DNA of 9,303 nucleotides from Anaerolineae bacterium (GTDB lineage Bacteria > Chloroflexota > Anaerolineae > JACIWR01): the NCBI GenBank assembly GCA_021162125.1, contig JAGGZG010000008.1:1-9303 (forward strand). The letters are read 5' to 3'. Below, in pieces: positions 5,129-9,303 of this stretch. Under the pieces are notes generated by a model that worked only from the letters and a program-made list of their open reading frames with translations, was not told where the DNA came from and did no database searches. The translations under genes and the position numbers were made by a program. Position 1 is the first letter of the stretch; each line of letters opens with the position of its first letter.

Positions 5129-6313
5129 CTAAGAGCCCGTAAGATACGCGATTGCCCGTTCCAGTTGCGGATCGCGCCCTTGAGTTCTGTCTTCATCGGT
5201 GAGCGGGACCTCGATGTCGGGCGCTAGGCCCTGACCGTTGATCTGGTGCCGGTTGGGGGTGAACCACTGCGCCGAGGTGACGTGCAGCGATGACCCGTCG
5301 CTCAGGTCGTAGATCAGTTGCACCGATCCCTTGCCGAACGTGCGCTCGCCGATGAGTGGCCCTCGTTCGTGATCCTGCAAAGCGCCGGCGACGATCTCCG
5401 CCGCGCTGGCCGTCCCGCCGTTAATCAACACAGCTAACGGTACGTCCCGTGCCATGCCACCTTTCTGTACCGGATAAGCCTTTTCCTCGGCGTTTCGCCG
5501 GCGCTCGTAGAGTACCACTCCCTCGTTCAAGAACTGGCTGGCCACCTGGGTGGCTTCAGTCAGCAGTCCACCGCCATTGTCGCGCAGGTCGAGAACGAGA
5601 CGAACCATCCCCTGGTCCCGTAGGTCGGCGAGAGCCTCCTTCAATTCCTGAGGCGTGCGTTCGGTGAAGCGTGTTATCTTGATATATCCCATGTCCGGTT
5701 GGTCCTCCACCATACGCCACGTCACTGACGGTATGGCGATTTCCTCGCGGACGACGGTCAGAATCAAAGGCTCAGGGATGCCCTCGCGGCGGATAGTGAG
5801 CCGCACTTCGCTGCCCAGTGGCCCACGGATGAGAACCTGAACGTCACTCAGGCTCATCTCCGGGGTAATCGGGGTGTCGTCCACGCCCAGGAGCACGTCG
5901 CCATCCTGAATCCCGGCGCGGATGGCGGGGCCTTCGCGCATTGGAGAAAGCACGAAGGAGCCGTCCTGTGCCTGCGAAAGCCATACTCCGATTCCGCCGA
6001 AGCTGCCGTGCAAGTCATCTTTCTCAAGCTGGCGTGGCTGGGGCTCGACGAAGGTGGTATATGGATCGTTCAGGGCGCTCAGTGCGCCGCGAAGCGCGGC
6101 GTAAGTCATCGTCTTCGGGGGAGGCAGCTCGCCATAGAAGTTCTTCTCCACCAGGGACCAGGCTTCCCAGAATATCTTGAACTCTGGCACCTTGGTTGAA
6201 CTCTGGCACCAGGTTGAGCGGCTGAGCGTGCCCATCCAGTAGGAGCCACTGACAACAAATATGGCTATCGCAATGAATATGACAACACGAAAGGAAAATA
6301 ATTTTCGGGTCAC
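5129..6313 (-). CDS. S41 family carboxy-terminal processing protease (first of tandem pair)
   Basis: A 394-residue paralogue of the next gene with the same architecture. The N-terminal membrane anchor covers about residues 8-29 (VVIFIAIAIFVVSGSYWMG), the PDZ domain about 103-192 (GIGVWLSQAQDGSF, GDVLLGVDD), then the catalytic domain with LDLRDNGGG (241-249), Ser303 in GGTASAAEIVAG and Lys328 in FGKGSVQ, again 25 apart, so both enzymes look active. The start is GTG at 6313, with AAGGA 8 nt upstream. The linker after the membrane helix carries a 15-bp direct repeat with a 19-nt period (6177-6191 and 6196-6210), read in two frames. Both proteases end in near-identical DPQLERAI-Y-L segments, supporting a tandem duplication. 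It is first in the run and follows an extended -10 promoter. Confidence 0.93.
   Translation of the reverse strand: MTRKLFSFRVVIFIAIAIFVVSGSYWMGTLSRSTWCQSSTKVPEFKIFWEAWSLVEKNFYGELPPPKTMTYAALRGALSALNDPYTTFVEPQPRQLEKDDLHGSFGGIGVWLSQAQDGSFVLSPMREGPAIRAGIQDGDVLLGVDDTPITPEMSLSDVQVLIRGPLGSEVRLTIRREGIPEPLILTVVREEIAIPSVTWRMVEDQPDMGYIKITRFTERTPQELKEALADLRDQGMVRLVLDLRDNGGGLLTEATQVASQFLNEGVVLYERRRNAEEKAYPVQKGGMARDVPLAVLINGGTASAAEIVAGALQDHERGPLIGERTFGKGSVQLIYDLSDGSSLHVTSAQWFTPNRHQINGQGLAPDIEVPLTDEDRTQGRDPQLERAIAYLTGS
6177..6210. repeat. 15-bp direct repeat, 19-nt period, inside protease linker
   Basis: TTGAACTCTGGCACC occurs at 6177-6191 and again at 6196-6210. The 19-nt period is not a multiple of three, so the two copies are translated in different frames (VPEF and CQSS). 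It lies in the linker between membrane anchor and protease, where length and sequence are probably loosely constrained. Confidence 0.8.
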
Positions 6314-6379
6314 GTTACCAGTCCTTTGGACTAACTCGACATAATTATACTAGCCTTATGATTATCGTGCGCTTGTCAT

Positions 6380-6408
6380 ATTCTAGCATACAACAGGGGG
6401 GAAAGCAA
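6380..6408 (-). promoter_or_regulatory. Probable promoter of the protease-smpB gene run
   Basis: On the minus strand TTGCTT (complement of 6403-6408), a 17-nt spacer and TAGAAT (complement of 6380-6385) with a TGC extended -10 directly before it. A second perfect TATAAT (complement of 6344-6349) lies closer to the start codon but has no matching -35 box. Either would give a leader of roughly 25 to 60 nt. Confidence 0.6.
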
Positions 6409-6670
6409 ACGAGGCTCGCCACTGGTTGCAAGTGGCTGTTGCTGGTGGCCCGTTGCTCGTTACAGTACACTGTCTGTCAGACGTAAGCTGGCGTGGGTCA
6501 TTCTGAGCTGGCTGAGCTGGAATGCAGCGAGGGGTGGGAAGTTTGGACTGAGCTGGGCTTCAGGGAGTCTTGTTACAAGGCCTAGCAACGAGAAACAAGC
6601 AGCTGGCGGTCGGTTATGTATGATTCGCTAAATAATTCTTGTGCGAACCATAGTGGAATTTTAAAATCGG
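6409..6670. other. Non-coding stretch with degenerate short repeats
   Basis: I see no supported gene here. It contains degenerate GTTGCTGGT/GTTGCTCGTT units (about 6422-6460) and repeated GAGCTGG words (about 6504-6520), then an A/T-richer part (6610-6670). The short reading frames across it have no family resemblance or ribosome binding site. Confidence 0.5.
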
Positions 6671-6689
6671 GAGGGTATCCCCTACCCTC
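6671..6689 (-). terminator. Possible weak terminator downstream of the GAF/HisKA gene
   Basis: GAGGGTA (6671-6677) and TACCCTC (6683-6689) form a 7-bp stem with a 5-nt loop. On the minus strand it is followed by CCGATTTT, a short T-run after three other bases. It lies about 90 nt beyond the GAF/HisKA stop, so it may end that transcript, but the T-run is poor. Confidence 0.4.
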
Positions 6690-6740
6690 AGGTGACTGTC
6701 ACCTCCGAGGTGACAGTCAGTCACCTGACAGTCACCTGAG
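6687..6740. repeat. Nested GTGACTGTCAC palindrome cluster
   Basis: Outer arms CTCAGGTGACTGTCA (6687-6701) and TGACAGTCACCTGAG (6726-6740) are perfect 15-bp inverted repeats. An alternative inner stem pairs TGACTGTCACCT (6693-6704) with AGGTGACAGTCA (6708-6719) around a CCG loop. The unit GGTGAC-T-GTCACC is itself a palindrome. The same AGGTGACTG/CAGTCACCT words build the hairpin at 978-1010, so this is a dispersed palindromic repeat family of the REP/BIME kind. Confidence 0.75.
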
Positions 6741-6745
6741 TTGCC

Positions 6746-6775
6746 GGGCGGCTGGAATTTTGAACCATACCGCCC
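6746..6775. repeat. GGGCGG/CCGCCC inverted repeat after the GAF/HisKA stop
   Basis: GGGCGG (6746-6751) and CCGCCC (6770-6775) are 6-bp GC-only arms with an 18-nt loop, starting 6 nt after the minus-strand stop codon at 6782. With no T-run it is at most a 3'-end hairpin of the GAF/HisKA mRNA. Confidence 0.4.
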
Positions 6776-6781
6776 TTTCGA

Positions 6782-8806
6782 TCAATTGCTGTCCTGAGTG
6801 TGTTCCGCTAATGTATCTCCGCCTGCCGCGCGTTCGAGGTCAATGATGCGGGTACTACCAACGTATGGCTTGGTCTCGTAGGAAGTGATCCTGCCGAGGC
6901 GGCGCACAATCTCGGCGGCTCGCATGGTGGCTTCTCTTATTGCTTGCAAGTCATGCCACAGACGGCTGTTCTCCTCGACCTCGTTGGTGAGCAGTGTGGC
7001 GAGACCCTGTAGCACGGTCAATGGCTGGTTCAATTCGTGGGCGGTCGCCCCGGCCAGTTCTACGACGGCCGCCTGCTTCTCGGCCCGGATCAATTGGGCC
7101 TGGGTTGCCTGCAACTGTTCATACGCGCGATTGACCTCCTCCATTTTTTGAGCCAGTTGCCAGTTTGTCTGCTTCAATCGCTCGTAAAGCATGGCGTTCT
7201 CAATGACCGTGGCCGCTTGGCTGGCAATGGCGGTCAGTAAATCGAGATCGCGCTGGCTGAACTGTCCGGTTTTCAGCCGGTTGTCCAGGTACAGCGTGCC
7301 TATTGTCTGGCCTTTCCCCAGAAGCGGTACGCATAAGATAGACCGCAGTCCGTAGGTGATCACGCTGGGCTGCCTGGCGAAACGAGGGTCTTCTTTAGCG
7401 TTTACGGTCAAGATGGGCTTACCGCTGGTCGCCACGCGCTCGACGATTGTGCGGCTGACCTGGAAATCGTCCCCGGCGATGGTCGCCTGGTCCAGGTTCC
7501 GAGCGACGCAGGGGACCATGTCTCCCGTCTCTTCGTCACGGAACACGAGGTAGCCACGCTCAGCCCCGGTGGCGCGGATTGCCTCGTCCAGCACGGTTTC
7601 CAAGATGGTGTTCAGGTCCAGGGTCGAGCCCATGGCGCGAGCAACTTCGTACAGAGTAGTCCGCTCCGCCAGCTCCCGCCTGATGGTCTCGTACAGCCGG
7701 GCGTTCTCAATCGCCAGCGTGACCTGGTTAGCAAAGGCCTGCAGCAGCTCGACGTGGTGCTCGTCGTAGTAGTTGGGCTCGGTCTTGTCCACGGTCAGTA
7801 CCCCAATCACTTCATCGCGGATGACCAGGGGCACCCCTACCCAGGAGCGTATGTAACGCATCTTCTCTACCGCCGTCCATTCGGCGGCCTGGTACACGTC
7901 GGGCAGGACGAGGGGCTTTCGCTCCTGGGTTACTCGCCAGGCCGCTTTTCTCTTGGTGAAGGGTACGGCGGTGTGCTGGCGTTTTTCTTTGCCCAGCTGC
8001 CCCTTGGCCAGAAGAACGTCGAAACCGTTATCTGCGAGCAGCATAACGGCTGCGCTATCGTAGGCCACCACGTGTACCAATTGTTCCAGCACCAAAGATA
8101 GAACTTCGTCTAGCTCCAGTGTGGAGGTCACGGCGGTCAGCGTCTGGCGCAAGGTAGTGGCCGTCTGGTGAGCCTGGCGCTCGGCCTCGTACAGTCGGGC
8201 GTTTTCAATGGCGATCCCGATCTGGTTACCGATGGCTGCCAGGGTATCGATGTTCAATGCACTGAGCGTGGGCTTGCTGTGCGTCGTGGAGATACTCATC
8301 AGGCCTACGGTTTTGCCTTTGGCTCGCAGGGGAATGAAAGTCACAGCCTGCACATCCGCGTGTGGTTCAGGAAGGAGCGAAGTAAGAGGGACCGTCTGCC
8401 GGGGCCTACCCTGGGTGGTCTGGCCTCGCTCCCTGGAAACTCCGGTGATTAGACGGGGCCCGCCACAAGCGGCACTTTCGTTGACTTCGCTGAAGTGTGT
8501 GGGAGTGTCGGCGAGCACAATTCGAGCCAGGGCCTGGTTCTCCAGGCTGATTTGTTTGTTCAGATGGGCATGTTCTCGTGTTGGGCCACGATATGTGCGC
8601 AGGGTCAGGGTCTGCGCGTCGAGGAGATAGACCCCGCCGGCATCGAAACCGGTCAGTTCCAAAGTCTGAGACAAGGCGGCGTCGAGCAGATTGTCCAATT
8701 CCAGGGATGCGCTGACTGTGGCAGCGATAGTATTGAGCGCCTCAAGTTCCCGATTACGCCGTTGCAGGGATTTCACTTCTTCCCAGGAGATTGTTTCTGG
8801 GTTCAC
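6782..8806 (-). CDS. Triple GAF-domain protein with HisKA phosphoacceptor domain and no ATPase domain
   Basis: A 674-residue cytoplasmic sensor-like protein with no membrane segment. Three GAF domains occur at about residues 37-206, 230-372 and 397-542; each ends in a similar 'I-x-N-A-x-L-Y-E' helix (IENARLYE twice, IENAMLYE once). A coiled coil (543-580) leads into a HisKA dimerisation domain whose H-box AHELNQPL carries the probable phosphorylated His590. The protein then stops after about 50 more residues (YETKPYVG, IIDLERA), without the N, G1 and G2 boxes of a HATPase_c domain. It may act as a phosphorelay or docking partner of another kinase, or as a pure sensor. The start is GTG at 8806, with AGGAGG 8 nt upstream. 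GAF ligands cannot be read from the sequence. It is separated from neighbours on both sides by long gaps. Confidence 0.9.
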   Translation of the reverse strand: MNPETISWEEVKSLQRRNRELEALNTIAATVSASLELDNLLDAALSQTLELTGFDAGGVYLLDAQTLTLRTYRGPTREHAHLNKQISLENQALARIVLADTPTHFSEVNESAACGGPRLITGVSRERGQTTQGRPRQTVPLTSLLPEPHADVQAVTFIPLRAKGKTVGLMSISTTHSKPTLSALNIDTLAAIGNQIGIAIENARLYEAERQAHQTATTLRQTLTAVTSTLELDEVLSLVLEQLVHVVAYDSAAVMLLADNGFDVLLAKGQLGKEKRQHTAVPFTKRKAAWRVTQERKPLVLPDVYQAAEWTAVEKMRYIRSWVGVPLVIRDEVIGVLTVDKTEPNYYDEHHVELLQAFANQVTLAIENARLYETIRRELAERTTLYEVARAMGSTLDLNTILETVLDEAIRATGAERGYLVFRDEETGDMVPCVARNLDQATIAGDDFQVSRTIVERVATSGKPILTVNAKEDPRFARQPSVITYGLRSILCVPLLGKGQTIGTLYLDNRLKTGQFSQRDLDLLTAIASQAATVIENAMLYERLKQTNWQLAQKMEEVNRAYEQLQATQAQLIRAEKQAAVVELAGATAHELNQPLTVLQGLATLLTNEVEENSRLWHDLQAIREATMRAAEIVRRLGRITSYETKPYVGSTRIIDLERAAGGDTLAEHTQDSN

Positions 8807-8867
8807 CTACCCCACCTCCTCCTTAAAACTCAGGCTCTTTGGGATTTCACAGGGTCAAGGGCTGAAC

Positions 8868-8916
8868 TCCCCAACTTGTTGGGGGCGTGGCGCAAAGAAG
8901 CCGAACAAGTTGGGGA
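8868..8916. repeat. 13-bp inverted repeat in the GAF/HisKA leader
   Basis: TCCCCAACTTGTT (8868-8880) and AACAAGTTGGGGA (8904-8916) are perfect inverted arms with a 23-nt loop. A competing small hairpin CCCCAA-CTTG-TTGGGG lies at 8869-8884. Two mutually exclusive structures in a 5' leader are compatible with RNA-level control, but no anti-Shine-Dalgarno pairing or terminator T-run was found. Confidence 0.6.
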
Positions 8917-9013
8917 CTCCGATACGTCACCCCTGCAAACTCCCAGAGACCCAAAACTCAAAAGCGTAAATCAGGCAGCAGATCGCAAATCGGATACTGC
9001 GCCCCAGTGCCAT

Positions 9014-9084
9014 TTCGCATAGCGTATTGTCCATTACAGTCACATTTCCAAATGTTACTGCGGAAATTGGTGTGACTATGCGAA
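9014..9084. promoter_or_regulatory. Multi-dyad operator-like region
   Basis: Outer arms TTCGCATAG (9014-9022) and CTATGCGAA (9076-9084) are perfect 9-bp inverted repeats. AGTCACA (9038-9044) pairs with TGTGACT (9071-9077). CAGTCACATTT-CC-AAATGTTACTG (9037-9060) is a 24-bp palindrome with one mismatch. Such stacked dyads between divergent genes are typical of transcription-factor binding regions; the factor is not identifiable. Confidence 0.45.
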
Positions 9085-9119
9085 GAACAGAGCTCATAGA
9101 ACTCGCGGACACGCGCTAT

Positions 9120-9192
9120 ATTGTACCCCAACTACGCATAAAAGAAAAGTGCCCCCTCCCCCCTTGACCACTCAAGCGCTTTGGGGTACAAT
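9120..9192. repeat. 12-bp inverted repeat carrying TACAAT -10 boxes on both strands
   Basis: ATTGTACCCCAA (9120-9131) and TTGGGGTACAAT (9181-9192) are perfect inverted arms 49 nt apart. The right arm contains the -10 box of the plus-strand promoter; the left arm contains the same TACAAT reading on the minus strand. It may therefore be a pair of divergent promoters or a shared operator. A matching minus-strand -35 box is weak (TTTTCT at 17-nt spacing). Confidence 0.65.
9164..9192 (+). promoter_or_regulatory. Sigma70-type promoter of the right-edge gene
   Basis: TTGACC (9164-9169), a 17-nt spacer and TACAAT (9187-9192) closely match the housekeeping consensus. Transcription should begin near 9199-9200, giving a leader of about 39 nt before ATG at 9239. 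Confidence 0.78.
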
Positions 9193-9238
9193 GTCTACCA
9201 CGACAGAAAACAACTGAGGAGAGGAGAAGAAGAACCCC

Positions 9239-9303
9239 ATGCCATACGAGCTATCCGATGCAGACCAGGTACACATGCTGCGCAAGCTACTTCTCTACTG
9301 GGA
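9239..9303 (+). CDS. Unrecognised protein, N-terminal 21 residues (cut by right edge)
   Basis: ATG at 9239 begins an open frame to the window end, reading MPYELSDADQVHMLRKLLLYW. It is the only plus-strand gene in the window. A purine-rich ribosome binding region (GAGGAG and GAAGAAG, about 5-19 nt upstream) and the promoter at 9164-9192 support it. Too little is visible to name a family; there is no signal peptide in what can be read, and the segment looks like an amphipathic helix. GAF/HisKA and this gene are transcribed away from each other. Confidence 0.65.
   Translation, partial: MPYELSDADQVHMLRKLLLYW

Larger units (their letters stand above)
8807..9163. other. Intergenic region between the GAF/HisKA gene and the right-edge gene
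   Basis: No gene can be supported here. It holds the strong ribosome binding site of the GAF/HisKA gene (8815-8820, minus strand), a leader hairpin (8868-8916), a set of dyads around 9014-9084 and the left arm of a 12-bp inverted repeat (9120-9131). The coding strands diverge across this gap, so it must contain promoters for both directions; only the plus-strand one is clear. Confidence 0.6.

Noticed and set aside
6687..6740. A CRISPR array
   Set aside because: The repeated words overlap as nested palindromes with no regularly spaced unique spacers, and no cas gene is present.
6314..6781. A missing HATPase_c domain hidden by a frameshift after the HisKA domain
   Set aside because: The downstream sequence is full of palindromes and stop codons in all minus-strand frames, and no ATP-binding boxes can be read.
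6887..8630. Several plus-strand open frames of 60-140 codons opposite the GAF/HisKA gene
   Set aside because: They are antisense shadows of a long coding region with three clear domains and have no start signals.
8927..9112. 61-codon minus-strand open frame in the divergent gap
   Set aside because: It covers the dyad-rich region, has no ribosome binding site and no recognisable protein pattern.
9191..9217. Eight-codon leader peptide MSTTTENN before the right-edge gene
   Set aside because: Its ATG overlaps the -10 box and lies upstream of the predicted transcription start, so it would not be in the mRNA.

Overview
The window reads as a moderately GC-rich bacterial chromosome, most probably a Chloroflexota (Anaerolineae-like) genome. 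This is inferred from the gene families together: an FhaA-type DUF3662-FHA protein, paired S41 processing proteases, a GxxExxY protein, a multi-GAF protein that ends after its HisKA domain, a DUF6922-like/AbiEii pair, and many small palindromic and short tandem repeats between genes. No marker gene fixes the lineage. Nearly everything lies on the minus strand; only a truncated gene at the right edge is on the plus strand.

Layout, right to left in the direction of minus-strand transcription. At the far right a consensus-like plus-strand promoter (9164-9192) precedes the first 21 codons of an unrecognised gene (9239-9303). The 430 bp to its left hold several dyad symmetries. Next is a 674-residue protein with three GAF domains and a histidine-kinase phosphoacceptor domain but no ATPase domain (6782-8806). 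A 468-bp gap with nested palindromes follows. Then comes a compact series: two tandem S41 carboxy-terminal processing proteases (5129-6313 and 3881-5104), smpB (3420-3881), an unrecognised conserved-looking protein (2550-3350), a DUF6922-like protein (2215-2526) and an AbiEii-family nucleotidyltransferase (1529-2227).

Only 16 bp after the nucleotidyltransferase stop lies the tmRNA gene ssrA (1108-1512). It carries its own promoter inside the end of the preceding gene, a readable tag (ANTRRPALALAA) and a clear intrinsic terminator. The promoter of the FHA-domain gene (196-963) follows that terminator with almost no gap. After a hairpin-rich spacer comes a GxxExxY-family gene cut by the left edge (1-112).

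Functionally the central theme is rescue of stalled ribosomes and protein turnover. tmRNA and its partner SmpB are on the same strand, and two tail-specific-type proteases lie directly upstream of smpB, the nearer one overlapping its start by one base. A toxin-antitoxin-like pair sits between smpB and ssrA. The flanks encode signalling proteins: FHA phosphopeptide binding on one side, GAF/HisKA sensing on the other.
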